DNA of 45,582 bases from Balneolales bacterium (GTDB lineage Bacteria > Bacteroidota > Rhodothermia > Balneolales > Natronogracilivirgulaceae). The stretch spans positions 1-45,582 of the forward strand of contig SLKA01000059.1 in NCBI GenBank assembly GCA_007134845.1, written 5' to 3'. The notes beneath the pieces were generated by a model. That model saw nothing but the letters and a program-made list of their open reading frames with translations, was not told the DNA's origin and did no database searches. Numbering within the stretch: position 1 is the first letter of the stretch; the number at the start of each line of letters is the position of its first letter. This document shows positions 25,757-34,925 of this stretch, piece after piece. A program made the position numbers and the translations under genes.

Positions 25757-25770
25757 ATTGTGCGCACAAT
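25757..25770. promoter_or_regulatory. 14-bp perfect palindrome between skp copies 3 and 2
   Basis: attgtgcgcacaat is a perfect inverted repeat beginning one base beyond the stop codon of copy 3. No T run follows in the transcript direction, so it is not a standard terminator. It lies just upstream of the possible internal promoter, where a dimeric regulator could bind. Confidence 0.4.
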
Positions 25771-25771
25771 A

Positions 25772-26332
25772 TTATAACGCATCATCATCAACAAAAATAC
25801 CCAGTTCTTCAAGCACATTCCGGCTGATGTCCCAACGCGTTCGTGAATAGAGAAACAGGTAGTCCCCGGCCCTGTCGAAAATATGGTCAAAACCCTCCCT
25901 TTCGGCAACTTTAACAACAGCTTCCAGAATCCGCTGCTGCAGGGGCTCCAGCAATTCTTCCTGTTGACGGAAATAGTCGCCTTCCGGACCGAATCTGCGA
26001 TTGATATACTGTTCCCGCTCGCGCACTTTCCTGTCTATTTCCTGCTGACGCTGTCTTCTGATATCTGGCGTAAACAGAATTTCTCTTGCCTCGAAATCCT
26101 GCTTGAGGCGCTCTATCTCCACCTGCATCTCATCAATCTCTTCTTTCCAGTTCTGGGCAATTGTTTCAAGTCGCTGCCGAATACCGGTGTATTCGGGTAT
26201 CTCGCGCATGATCACATCCGAGTCGATATATCCGATTTTCTGTTGAGCTGTCGCTTGCACTGCCGGCATAAGCAAGAGAAAAGCCGGGAGCAGAATTACC
26301 GGCAGCAGGATGGCTGGAAACAGTTTTTTCAT
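25772..26332 (-). CDS. Skp/OmpH-family periplasmic chaperone, copy 3
   Basis: The 186-residue product starts with a long hydrophobic signal peptide (about 1-29, ending VQATAQ), then QKIGYIDSDVIMREIPEYTGIRQRL, a coiled-coil arm (about 55-130), and EGFDHIFDRAGDYLFLYSRTRWDISRNVLEELGI. It differs from copies 1 and 2 by a Gly/Pro interruption in the arm (RRFGPEGDYFRQQ) and a short acidic tail. It begins 2 bp after the bamA stop, so it is surely co-transcribed with bamA and is the canonical neighbour of that gene. Confidence 0.92.
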   Translation of the reverse strand: MKKLFPAILLPVILLPAFLLLMPAVQATAQQKIGYIDSDVIMREIPEYTGIRQRLETIAQNWKEEIDEMQVEIERLKQDFEAREILFTPDIRRQRQQEIDRKVREREQYINRRFGPEGDYFRQQEELLEPLQQRILEAVVKVAEREGFDHIFDRAGDYLFLYSRTRWDISRNVLEELGIFVDDDAL

Positions 26333-26334
26333 AA

Positions 26335-28842
26335 TCAGAAAGGTGCTCCAATGTTAAAGAGAAACTGCCATTCATTGGCATTGACTCCTGGTGCTTCAAT
26401 GCCATCGAAGCGGTAGCCGTAACTGATATCTATAAGTCCCAGAATCGGCATAAAAATTCGAGCACCAAAGCCGGCCGATCGCTTCACATTAAACGGATCA
26501 TACTCCTTGTAGCCCAGAAAGGCATTACCCGCTTCAACAAATGCGTAGGGAATGAGCTGAACCTGGTCAGTGCTTATCAAAGGATAACGCAGCTCCGTGA
26601 AAAATTTATTGTAGACCGTACCGCCTATCTCTTCCCCATCCTGGTATGGGGAGATGGATCCTTCGAAGCCACCGGGATATCCTCTCATGTCAATATTATC
26701 CCTGGTAAACACCTGCTGTTGCTGCAGAGGCGTACCACCGAGATAAAAACGCTGAAACTGGCTTCTGTCTGATTTACTGAACCAGCTCATATAACCGAAA
26801 TCAGCACCATAGGTAGCGACCAATTTGCCAACTACCGGGATGTGATACTGATAGTCAAGTCCGAGCTTAAAGTATTGCGAAAACCCAGGAATATTGGGGG
26901 CGAACTCACCGCGAATGGAGAATTTTGATCCCATATTGGGTGAGATCGGGTTATCAGTAGAGTTTCTCTGCAATTCCTGTTCAAAAGAGAGAATGCTCGC
27001 TTGTCCGCCAAGCAGGCTCACAAAACCTGCGACATCGAAATACTGGTAGCGCAATCGGGTTATATGACGGAAATAGTCATCCGGCCAGTTCAGGCGTCTT
27101 CCGTAGGCAACCGATCCGGAAAACATCTCCTGGCGTGTCGTGGCGGAGCCGAAGAAGGTTCCGCTGCTCCCGGTGAACAGACTGTAGGAAAGGTTGATCC
27201 CAAAGGAATTGGGCCTTCCGAGGAACCAAGGCTCCTGGAAACCGAAACTGAAATTCTGATAACCGCGACCGGTAAGTTGAACTCCGAGGGTAAGCCGCTG
27301 ACCGTCTCCGCTGGGCAGGGGTCGCCAGGCTTCCCCTTTGAATAGATTTTGGGCTGAAAAGTTGTTGAAATTGACTCTCGCGGAGAGGATAACCCCGAAT
27401 TGCCTTCCGCCATAACCACCCGAGAACTCGAAGTTGTCGGTGCTCATGGATTCATCAAGGTAGTAGATGATATCAACTTTCTTATCCTCGTAGTCTACTT
27501 CCAGGTCAGGCTGTATTGCTTCGGGATTGAAGTATCCAAGCTGGGATAGCTCCCGTATGGACCGCATGATGGCCGACCGGCTGTATTTTGACCCCGGAAG
27601 GTTTCTGAGGGTTCGGCGGACCACATCGTCATGGGTTTTCGTATTCCCCAGAAACTCCACCATGCGCACGGTGGCGATATCATCTTCAACAATATAGAGC
27701 GTAATATCAAGGGAGTCGCCTTCTACGCGTTCAAACTCAGGCTGCACATTGAAAAACAGATATCCGATATTCTGATACATGCTGGTTACATCTGTCTCAT
27801 GCCGGTTCTGCCTGAGATTCATTTCGAATTTCGACTCATTGAACACATCACCGGTGGACATTTCAAGTGCGGAGGAAAGCTGCTCATCGGAGTAAACGGT
27901 ATTTCCCTCCCATTCGATGTTTCTGATCAGGTATTGCGGTCCCTCATCAATTTTCAGAAAGACGCCAATGGATTCTTTGTCTCTTCTTCTGCTGTACACA
28001 TATACAGAATCTTCAATGATGCGCGCATCCATGAATCCGTTCTCCCGGTAAAAACCAAGCAGTTCATCCTGTCCTTCTGTAAAATCCTCACGATTGTACG
28101 TCTGACGAGTGAAAATACGCCACCATCGGTCACGTTTCACATCGCCCAGGTTTTTTCGAAGCCGCCTGTCTGAAAAACTTTCGTTGCCTTCAAATTCAAT
28201 TCTGCGAATCTGAACACGTTCGCCACGATCTACATTAAAGACAAGCGACACCCTGTTTCGGAGCGTGTCGGGTTCAGAGACTTCAACACCTACACTCGTT
28301 CCGCGATATCCGCGGCTTTCGTAATAACGCAGAATGGTATTAACTGACTGGGTTTTGGCCGATTCGGTTACCGCAAAACCCCGTGAGAGCGGAATTTTCT
28401 TTTCGAGGTCCCTGCGGTGCGACCGGCGGATTCCCTCAATGGTGTACCGTTCAAGCCGGGGCTGCTCAACCACTTCAATATCCAGTATGATGCCATCCCG
28501 GCCCACTTCCCGTTTGTAAATCTTGACATCGGAAAACAGTCCGGTGTTGTAAAGCCTTTTTATTGCCTGGGGAATATCCTCCCCGGGAATCCTGATGTTG
28601 GTACCTACGTTCAGATTTGAAGCGCTGACAATGAATGTTTCACTGTAAAACCTGCTACCGGATGCAGTGATATCAATGAGCTCGTAAAGCCTGGGTTGAT
28701 TCTCCAGCGGGTTCCCGGGCCGGAAAGGCCTGTCTCCTTCCGGTACATCATGTGCGTTCTGCGCATGGATTATGTCAGAAGCCAAGAGACTTGCGGCAAC
28801 GAATAAGGTCGCGAGTAATATTTTTTTTGTAGTAGAAAACAC
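26335..28842 (-). CDS. bamA: Outer-membrane protein assembly factor BamA (GTG start)
   Basis: BamA inserts beta-barrel proteins into the outer membrane. The 835-residue protein has a signal peptide (about 1-28), five POTRA domains (about 50-470), and a 16-strand Omp85 barrel to the C-terminal phenylalanine (LFNIGAPF). The loop-6 motif appears as DMRGYPGG, equivalent to the (V/I)RGF element. POTRA hallmarks recur as RIEFEGN, NIEWEGN and MVEFLGN. The first codon is GTG, the only start that keeps the signal peptide; AAAGGA lies about 12 nt upstream. It follows uppS by 52 bp and precedes three Skp genes. A Gln-rich stretch (PLQQQQVF) sits in the barrel. Confidence 0.97.
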   Translation of the reverse strand: MFSTTKKILLATLFVAASLLASDIIHAQNAHDVPEGDRPFRPGNPLENQPRLYELIDITASGSRFYSETFIVSASNLNVGTNIRIPGEDIPQAIKRLYNTGLFSDVKIYKREVGRDGIILDIEVVEQPRLERYTIEGIRRSHRRDLEKKIPLSRGFAVTESAKTQSVNTILRYYESRGYRGTSVGVEVSEPDTLRNRVSLVFNVDRGERVQIRRIEFEGNESFSDRRLRKNLGDVKRDRWWRIFTRQTYNREDFTEGQDELLGFYRENGFMDARIIEDSVYVYSRRRDKESIGVFLKIDEGPQYLIRNIEWEGNTVYSDEQLSSALEMSTGDVFNESKFEMNLRQNRHETDVTSMYQNIGYLFFNVQPEFERVEGDSLDITLYIVEDDIATVRMVEFLGNTKTHDDVVRRTLRNLPGSKYSRSAIMRSIRELSQLGYFNPEAIQPDLEVDYEDKKVDIIYYLDESMSTDNFEFSGGYGGRQFGVILSARVNFNNFSAQNLFKGEAWRPLPSGDGQRLTLGVQLTGRGYQNFSFGFQEPWFLGRPNSFGINLSYSLFTGSSGTFFGSATTRQEMFSGSVAYGRRLNWPDDYFRHITRLRYQYFDVAGFVSLLGGQASILSFEQELQRNSTDNPISPNMGSKFSIRGEFAPNIPGFSQYFKLGLDYQYHIPVVGKLVATYGADFGYMSWFSKSDRSQFQRFYLGGTPLQQQQVFTRDNIDMRGYPGGFEGSISPYQDGEEIGGTVYNKFFTELRYPLISTDQVQLIPYAFVEAGNAFLGYKEYDPFNVKRSAGFGARIFMPILGLIDISYGYRFDGIEAPGVNANEWQFLFNIGAPF

Positions 28843-28894
28843 GGTAAAAGAACGTCCTTTAAAAATCTTTATTTCCAGACTTAATAATTTTTAT

Positions 28895-29710
28895 TCATCT
28901 CATGGCTGCAGTTGGTTCCTCCAGTTCAAAATGAGAAGGAACCTTTCCGAACCGTCGCTCTCTTTTTTGATAGGATTTAATAGCTTCGTACAATTCATCA
29001 CGCCTGAAATCAGGCCAGTACGTACCCGTAATATAGATTTCCGAATAAGCTGACTGCCAGAGAAGAAAGTTGCTCAGCCTGAATTCACCGCTTGTCCGGA
29101 CAATAAGATCAGGATCCGGAATATGGGCAGTTGAAAGATGTTCGTTGATGGTTTCATCATCAATGTCATCGGCGCAAAGCAGGCCATCCCTGACTTTCTG
29201 TGAAATCCGGTTGACTGCCTGGCGGATATCCCATCTTCCGGAGTAGCTGAGAGCCAGGCAAAGCTCCATTCGCTTGTTGCCGGCAGTCAATACAATGGCA
29301 TCTTCCAGCTCACGACGGCAGGTAGGGGGCAAGCGATCAATATCCCCGATGGAAGTGAGCTTGATGTCATTTTCATTGAGTTTTCGGGTCTCAGTGCGCA
29401 GGGACTGCACCAGCAGTTTCATGAGAGCACTGATTTCCCCTTTTGGCCGGCCCCAGTTTTCTGTTGAAAATGCGTACAATGTCAAATACCGTACTCCAAG
29501 CTGGCCACATGCTTCTGTGATATCCTTAACGGAGTCCACTCCGGCCTTATGCCCGGCAATACGTACGCTTCCTCTGCTTTTCGCCCATCTGCCATTGCCA
29601 TCCATGATGACCGCTATGTGACGGGGAATCTTACCCCTTTTTTGCAATAACTCCTGTTTCTCCTGATCTTCAGGGGATTGTTTTTTTGATGTAAGCTCTT
29701 CGGTTTTCAA
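28895..29710 (-). CDS. uppS: Undecaprenyl diphosphate synthase, cis-prenyltransferase (TTG start)
   Basis: UppS condenses isopentenyl diphosphate onto farnesyl diphosphate to make the C55 lipid carrier for peptidoglycan and other envelope polymers. The 271-residue product shows the catalytic D37 in IAVIMDGNGRWA, LYAFSTENWGRP, and the C-terminal RTSGEFRLSNFLLWQ with the metal-binding glutamate. A charged N-terminal extension of about 28 residues precedes the core. No ATG is available before the catalytic motif; TTG at 29710 is the furthest start, with another TTG near the IPRHIA core. It sits between ribH and bamA. Confidence 0.96.
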   Translation of the reverse strand: MKTEELTSKKQSPEDQEKQELLQKRGKIPRHIAVIMDGNGRWAKSRGSVRIAGHKAGVDSVKDITEACGQLGVRYLTLYAFSTENWGRPKGEISALMKLLVQSLRTETRKLNENDIKLTSIGDIDRLPPTCRRELEDAIVLTAGNKRMELCLALSYSGRWDIRQAVNRISQKVRDGLLCADDIDDETINEHLSTAHIPDPDLIVRTSGEFRLSNFLLWQSAYSEIYITGTYWPDFRRDELYEAIKSYQKRERRFGKVPSHFELEEPTAAMR

Positions 29711-29757
29711 AGAAAAATCTGATTAGAAAACGTTTAAATTCTTTCTGTCACTGGAAA

Positions 29758-30234
29758 CTACATTGAGTCTATCTGACTGGCAAGTGAAATCATTTCAAGT
29801 ACTGTCATAGCTACTTCGCCTCCTTTGTTTCCAGCCTTTGTGCCAGCCCGTTCAATAGCCTGCTCTATGGAGTCCGTGGTGAGGACTCCAAATCCGATCG
29901 GGATCTGGTACTTCAGCATGACATCGGAAATGCCCCGGCTCGCTGTACCCGCAACAAAATCGAAGTGAGGCGTCGCACCACGTATCACCACGCCAAGGCA
30001 GATAATCGCATCATGTCTGCCTTTTTCAGCGAGTCTGGACGTAACCAGAGGTATTTCAAAGGAACCGGGGCAATATACGACATCTATCCGCGATTCATCA
30101 ACCCCGTGTCGTTTCAGCATGTCAACCGCTCCTTCAAGGAGTCTTTCGGTAATAAAACTGTTCCATCGCGATACTACTATCCCGATGCTGGCATCTTTAA
30201 CGTTGAATGTACCTTCTATCTTGTTCACGGGCAT
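29758..30234 (-). CDS. ribH: 6,7-dimethyl-8-ribityllumazine synthase
   Basis: RibH joins 5-amino-6-ribitylaminouracil with 3,4-dihydroxy-2-butanone 4-phosphate, the step before riboflavin. The 158-residue protein has all family marks: VVSRWNSFITERLLEGA, PGSFEIPL, the GVVIRGATPHFDFVA loop with the catalytic histidine, PIGFGVLTTDSIEQA and the C-terminal AGNKGGEVAMTVLEM. Length and motifs fit the icosahedral or pentameric enzyme. No other riboflavin genes are nearby. It begins 5 bp after the PHP gene ends and belongs to the leftward run. Confidence 0.97.
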   Translation of the reverse strand: MPVNKIEGTFNVKDASIGIVVSRWNSFITERLLEGAVDMLKRHGVDESRIDVVYCPGSFEIPLVTSRLAEKGRHDAIICLGVVIRGATPHFDFVAGTASRGISDVMLKYQIPIGFGVLTTDSIEQAIERAGTKAGNKGGEVAMTVLEMISLASQIDSM

Positions 30235-30239
30235 AGGGT

Positions 30240-31088
30240 TTATGAATGTGTTTCTGTAACGCTGTTTTCCATGGCTTTTGATGCTTTCAAAAGCGGCGAG
30301 TCCGGCTGGAGTTCAATATGCAAAACTCCGAAATTAACATAGTCATTTACAGTGCCATGAAAATCTGATCCGCCGGTTGCAATAAGATCGTAATTTTCAC
30401 AATAAGTGAGATAACGCCGTTTGTGCACTGAATTATGGGAGGAGTGATAACACTCAATGCCATCGAGTCCGGCATCTTTAAGCTGCTTGATCTCAATAAA
30501 ATTGTATAAACTTGCAGGATGCGCAAGGATGGCATATCCGCCGGCCTCATGCACCTTCTCTATGACTTTCAAAACATCGGGATAGTCAATTTTGTGATAG
30601 GCGCTGGATCCGTTGCCAAGATACCTGAAAAAGACCTCCTGGGTTCCGGATGCATATCCTTTTTTTATCATCACCCTGGCGATGTGCGGCCGGCCGATGG
30701 AGGCACTTCCCGCCTCACCCAGAATATCATCATAAGTGATATCGAAGCCGAGTCTGTTGAGATTTGAAATAATGGACCGGGCGCGTATAATCCTTCTGCG
30801 CTTTTGGCCGGACAGCAGATCCCGCATAAGGGCAGCATCCTCAAAGGAATAAGCCAGCAGGTGGCATTCCCTGCCTTCAAACAACGTGCTAATCTCGGCT
30901 CCCTGAATCACATGAAGATGCGTTCCCAGTGCAGCCTCTTTCGCCTCTTCTACCCCTGCAATGGTATCGTGGTCTGTGATGGCTATAACATCCAGATCGG
31001 CTTCCAGTGCGCGCAATACAACCTGTGACGGGGTCAGTGTACCGTCAGAAGCAGTAGTATGGATATGTAAATCTGATTTCAGAAGCAT
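30240..31088 (-). CDS. PHP-domain phosphoesterase (TrpH/RNase AM-like)
   Basis: The 282-residue protein is a stand-alone PHP metallo-phosphoesterase: DLHIHTTASDGTL at the start, AITDHDT, GAEIS, HLLAY, GRPHIARVM, the AHPAS element and GGSDFHG supply the metal-binding His/Asp/Glu set. Its length and the GRPHIAR insert match the YciV/TrpH group, which includes RNase AM (a 5'-3' exonuclease maturing rRNA and degrading short RNAs) and nucleoside 3',5'-bisphosphate phosphatases. Which activity applies cannot be read from sequence. The start ATG overlaps the stop of the upstream protease gene by one base (TAATG). Confidence 0.92.
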   Translation of the reverse strand: MLLKSDLHIHTTASDGTLTPSQVVLRALEADLDVIAITDHDTIAGVEEAKEAALGTHLHVIQGAEISTLFEGRECHLLAYSFEDAALMRDLLSGQKRRRIIRARSIISNLNRLGFDITYDDILGEAGSASIGRPHIARVMIKKGYASGTQEVFFRYLGNGSSAYHKIDYPDVLKVIEKVHEAGGYAILAHPASLYNFIEIKQLKDAGLDGIECYHSSHNSVHKRRYLTYCENYDLIATGGSDFHGTVNDYVNFGVLHIELQPDSPLLKASKAMENSVTETHS

Positions 31089-32758
31089 TATGGTTCAAGA
31101 ATTGACAGGTAACGGTCTCTGCTTTCAATCAACGCTACGCCTTTCAGTGCTGATTCGTCCGTTTTGAGTTGCTCCTTCATACGGGCACGAGTACCATTAA
31201 ACCTGGAAAGAAGCTCCAGATAGAGTTCCCTTTTTATATGCTCTTCGTACAGTTCCTTATCACGTTCTTTCTCCAGTTCAACCAGCTCCATCATGCTTTC
31301 GATACGACCCGCTGATTCTTCCAGCACTGCAGGGTCCACCGACTCTATGAACCGCTCTAAATGTCGTTCTGCACGCGTGATATATTCAAAATCCTGTTCC
31401 GCAAGATATTTTCGGAAGTCCACATAGAAGTCATCCGGCCCCAGTTCCGGATCAAGGGCATCTTTGCCGGCGGTATATTCATTGGCAAAAAAGAAATAGT
31501 GGCTGTTTTGGAGCAGCGCTATCTCAAGCATGCTGTGCGGCCGCTGCTCTATTACCAGATCCGGTTCAATGCCTATGCCCTCGTATACTGTTCTACCGGC
31601 ACGCGTTTTATGACGGGTGCGGAGTGAATCCGGAACATCATCCATGGCAGCCGCTTCTTCATCCGTTAGATAGGGTGTGGACTGAATCGACCTGCCGCTG
31701 GGTACATAATATTTCGACGTGGTGATCTTGAGGGAGATATTGTAGGATAGTGGCTGCACAATCTGCACCAGCCCCTTGCCAAAACTGCGCTCACCGATTA
31801 CGACAGCCCGGTCCAGATCCTGAAGAGCTCCGCTGACAATTTCGGATGCACTCGCACTGCCGCTGTTTTGTAAAATAATGAGCGGCTTGTCGGCGTATAC
31901 CGGTTGCTCGGAAGTCTCATACTGCTGGTTGGCCCGGGACATGCGGCCTTCCGTCCACACCACTTTCTCACCTGCAGGCACAAACTTGTCGATGATCCTG
32001 ACGGCTTCATCCAGCAATCCGCCGGGATTATTGCGAAGATCCAGGATCAGTCCATCAAGCGGCTCTTCCATTTCCATCTCAAGAATGGCTTTCCTTACCT
32101 CTTCAGCTGCATTTTGTGCGAATCTCCTGAGCAGGATGTAGCCGATGCGGGACTCCGAGTCAAGCAGTCCGTAATGCGTGACGTTTTTGACCTCAATGGT
32201 TTCACGGGTCAGTTCAAAATCAAGTTGTTCTTCTATGCCAAACCGCTGGATGGTGATTACAACTGCGGTTCCGGGATCTCCCCGCAGCATGCTCTGAAGA
32301 TCTTCCGTGTTCATTTTTGATACATCTGTTCCATCCACCTTCTTGATGACATCTCCTGCACGAACTCCGCGCCGCTCGGCCGAATAGCCCTCAATAGGCG
32401 CGATCACAACAAGCTGACCACCGCGGGCTCCCACTTCAAGACCTACGCCTGCATACTGACCTGTTGTCACAATATCCATCTGCCGGCTTCCGGCTTCATC
32501 GATAAGCACAGTGTAGGGATCCAGCTCATTGAGCATGGCATCGATCCCGCTTCTAATCAATTTCTCCGGATCAACTTCATCAATATAGGCGCTGGAAACA
32601 TTTTCATAAACCTCACTGAAGATCCTGAAGTTTTTCTGCATCAGGAAATAGGGGTCCGGTCGCAGAATAAAACCGGCACTGGCCATGCCTGCCAGCAGGA
32701 CAACAACAATAAAAACTCGGGAAGAAAAACGCATACGAGATGATTTACCTGGCCTCAT
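31088..32758 (-). CDS. ctpA: C-terminal processing peptidase, family S41A
   Basis: A periplasmic serine protease of 556 residues. After a signal anchor (about 13-32) come a helical N-terminal region (40-85), a PDZ domain (about 95-185, GVGLEV..GVRAGDVIKKVDG), and the S41 catalytic domain with S303 in SGSASASE and K328 in the FGKG motif, 25 residues apart as in E. coli Prc. Relatives trim or degrade envelope proteins such as murein hydrolases. The C-terminal 150 residues form a helical, charged extension. An alternative ATG lies eight codons in (32734). It shares a base with the PHP start and lies 21 bp after mltD. Confidence 0.94.
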   Translation of the reverse strand: MRPGKSSRMRFSSRVFIVVVLLAGMASAGFILRPDPYFLMQKNFRIFSEVYENVSSAYIDEVDPEKLIRSGIDAMLNELDPYTVLIDEAGSRQMDIVTTGQYAGVGLEVGARGGQLVVIAPIEGYSAERRGVRAGDVIKKVDGTDVSKMNTEDLQSMLRGDPGTAVVITIQRFGIEEQLDFELTRETIEVKNVTHYGLLDSESRIGYILLRRFAQNAAEEVRKAILEMEMEEPLDGLILDLRNNPGGLLDEAVRIIDKFVPAGEKVVWTEGRMSRANQQYETSEQPVYADKPLIILQNSGSASASEIVSGALQDLDRAVVIGERSFGKGLVQIVQPLSYNISLKITTSKYYVPSGRSIQSTPYLTDEEAAAMDDVPDSLRTRHKTRAGRTVYEGIGIEPDLVIEQRPHSMLEIALLQNSHYFFFANEYTAGKDALDPELGPDDFYVDFRKYLAEQDFEYITRAERHLERFIESVDPAVLEESAGRIESMMELVELEKERDKELYEEHIKRELYLELLSRFNGTRARMKEQLKTDESALKGVALIESRDRYLSILEP

Positions 32759-32779
32759 TTGAATGAAACATTACGAACA

Positions 32780-34795
32780 TCAGTTAGGAATGCGTAACGT
32801 CTGACCGGCATAAATTCGTGTTGACTGAAGGTTATTAAGACGCTGGATGGCCTGAACATTGGTGTTGAAACTGCGTGCAATAACCGTGAGGTTGTCGTTG
32901 GGCCGTACAGTATAGACCCGGTAATCACCATCGCCGCTCACCGCCACCCGGGTGGACGCAGACGAGACGGAGAAATTGTTACGTTCTGATCTGCTCATGT
33001 TATTAAGCTGCGCGTACTGGTCACGCTGGTGGGCCGGTACATAGATGGTGAGGCGCTGACCGGTACGGATCAGGTTTCCGATATTATTCCAGGATCTGAC
33101 CCGCCACGCCTGCGTGTTGAACCACTCGGCGATATGACCGACCGTATCGCCGGATTTCACCACATATGTAACTGCCGCGGAGTTGGCGGGTTGATTGGCC
33201 GTGGGTGTCTGGGTTGCTGCCCTAAGGCGAGCTGTCTGGGCTCTTGATGGCTCATCCGAACGAATGGCCACATTGCTGCCGCCTGGTACGGGAACAATCA
33301 GTTCCTGTCCGGGATGAATAATACTGCTGAGGCCCTCGTTCGCCTGGTACATGTCGCGGACGGTAGTCCCGTATCGGTTGGCAATAAGGCCCAGAGTTTC
33401 TCCCCGCTTTACACTGTGGATCACAAGATTGTTCATCCGTTTTTCATCGGGAATCTCATTATAGGCCAGCATGAATGTCTCTTTTGAGCCCTTCGGGATT
33501 TTCAGGGGATAGGGATCGTCACCGGGAGGGGTAGCCCAGCGAAGCAATTCGGGATTCAGGTTTCTGAGTTCCTGCGTAGTGACGCCGGCACAATCGGCCA
33601 GCAGGCTCAAATCGACCGAACCGTGAATTTCTGCAATATCGTAATCATAAGGCTCGACATCATATTGTGACTCAAATCCAAAATCTTCCGGGTTCATGGC
33701 TACCAGTGTAGCGGCAATGAAACCGGGAACATAGCCACGCGTCTCCCTGGGCAGGAATGGATAAATCTCCCAGTAGTTGCGCACACCTCCTGCACTGCGA
33801 ACGGAACTGAGCATGCGACGGGTGCTTACATTGTAGTTGGCAAGGGCAAGGTGCCAGTCTCCGTTCCAGTATTCGTGCAGATCCCGAAGGTGACGGGCGG
33901 CCGCACGGGTTGACTTGACCGGATCGCGGCGCTCATCAATCCACCAGTTGACTTCAAGCCCGTAAACAGAGCCGGTTGCATATATAAACTGCCACATTCC
34001 CACTGCCCGGGCATGCGACCGGGCTGATGGCACCAGCCCGCTTTCTATCATGGCAAGATGTATAAGTTCCTCTGGAACATTCTCCTCACGGAAAATCTCG
34101 CGCATCATCGGAAAATAGTGGGCGGATCGTTCCAGCCAGCGTTCCATCACTTCCGGACGCCGGACGGTCAGATACGCGATATGGTTATTCACCTGCTGAT
34201 TTCGGATAAGCGGAACCTGCGTTTTGCCGATTTCCAAATCTTCCGGAAGCACAAACATCTGCTTGTCAAACCAGTCACCTTCCTCAGCCATCATCAGCTC
34301 CCTATGGACCTGGAAAATCTCACCCTGAACATCAACCAGTGAGTCAGTAATACCATAAAACTCCTGGTACTCGGTCATGATCGTACGGTATAATTCAACA
34401 AACTGACGGCTGCCTCGTACCTCAGGATGGTCATCCATGAGTGTCTGAATGGAATGGAGCCCGTCTGTAATATACCCCTCGGCTGAAACCGGGTCGTCAT
34501 TAATCTGGGCTTCGAGTGCTAGCAGATGACTTCTGTAGATATAAGCTAGCCGCTGGAGCATCGCACTGGAAAGCCTGGTGCTTCCGTCGGCTTCCAAATC
34601 CTCTGTTACCTCAATGTGAAATGCGGAGGGGTCCGGCTTTTCAAATCCGGGTGCCTTCATAAGTTCAGCACGGTTCACATGCAACAGGAGCGGCTCTACC
34701 GTCCGGTAGTCAACGCTGGGGCCGCGATCCCGGGCAAAAAGCCCGCTCGTCAATAATATGACAGCGCATACTGCCGGCAACATTCTGTTTATCAT
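32780..34795 (-). CDS. mltD: Membrane-bound lytic murein transglycosylase D-like, three LysM domains
   Basis: MltD-type enzymes cleave the MurNAc-GlcNAc bond with formation of 1,6-anhydro-MurNAc. The 671-residue protein has a signal peptide (about 1-21, without a lipobox cysteine), a 200-residue helical N-terminal region peculiar to this protein, an SLT domain (about 235-360) with the catalytic E251 in AMIESGLVPSARS and the GMWQFI and LALANYN motifs, and three LysM modules (about 463-507, 550-595, 626-671) that bind glycan. Ser/Gln/Thr-rich linkers separate the LysM modules. Two copies of acgttaaaa (34804 and 34887) lie in the 130-bp region upstream. Confidence 0.95.
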   Translation of the reverse strand: MINRMLPAVCAVILLTSGLFARDRGPSVDYRTVEPLLLHVNRAELMKAPGFEKPDPSAFHIEVTEDLEADGSTRLSSAMLQRLAYIYRSHLLALEAQINDDPVSAEGYITDGLHSIQTLMDDHPEVRGSRQFVELYRTIMTEYQEFYGITDSLVDVQGEIFQVHRELMMAEEGDWFDKQMFVLPEDLEIGKTQVPLIRNQQVNNHIAYLTVRRPEVMERWLERSAHYFPMMREIFREENVPEELIHLAMIESGLVPSARSHARAVGMWQFIYATGSVYGLEVNWWIDERRDPVKSTRAAARHLRDLHEYWNGDWHLALANYNVSTRRMLSSVRSAGGVRNYWEIYPFLPRETRGYVPGFIAATLVAMNPEDFGFESQYDVEPYDYDIAEIHGSVDLSLLADCAGVTTQELRNLNPELLRWATPPGDDPYPLKIPKGSKETFMLAYNEIPDEKRMNNLVIHSVKRGETLGLIANRYGTTVRDMYQANEGLSSIIHPGQELIVPVPGGSNVAIRSDEPSRAQTARLRAATQTPTANQPANSAAVTYVVKSGDTVGHIAEWFNTQAWRVRSWNNIGNLIRTGQRLTIYVPAHQRDQYAQLNNMSRSERNNFSVSSASTRVAVSGDGDYRVYTVRPNDNLTVIARSFNTNVQAIQRLNNLQSTRIYAGQTLRIPN

Positions 34796-34925
34796 GATAT
34801 TATACGTTAAAAATCCGGATGAATTTCAGTTCTTTATGAAATAACGACAGCATGCGATATGCTGCCTGGAATATCATTGCAAATTACGTTAAAAGTGTGA
34901 CAAACGAAAGAAATTGTAATGTTTA

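Noticed and set aside
25757-25770. Intrinsic terminator after skp copy 3
   Set aside because: The palindrome has no usable loop and no T run in the transcript direction.
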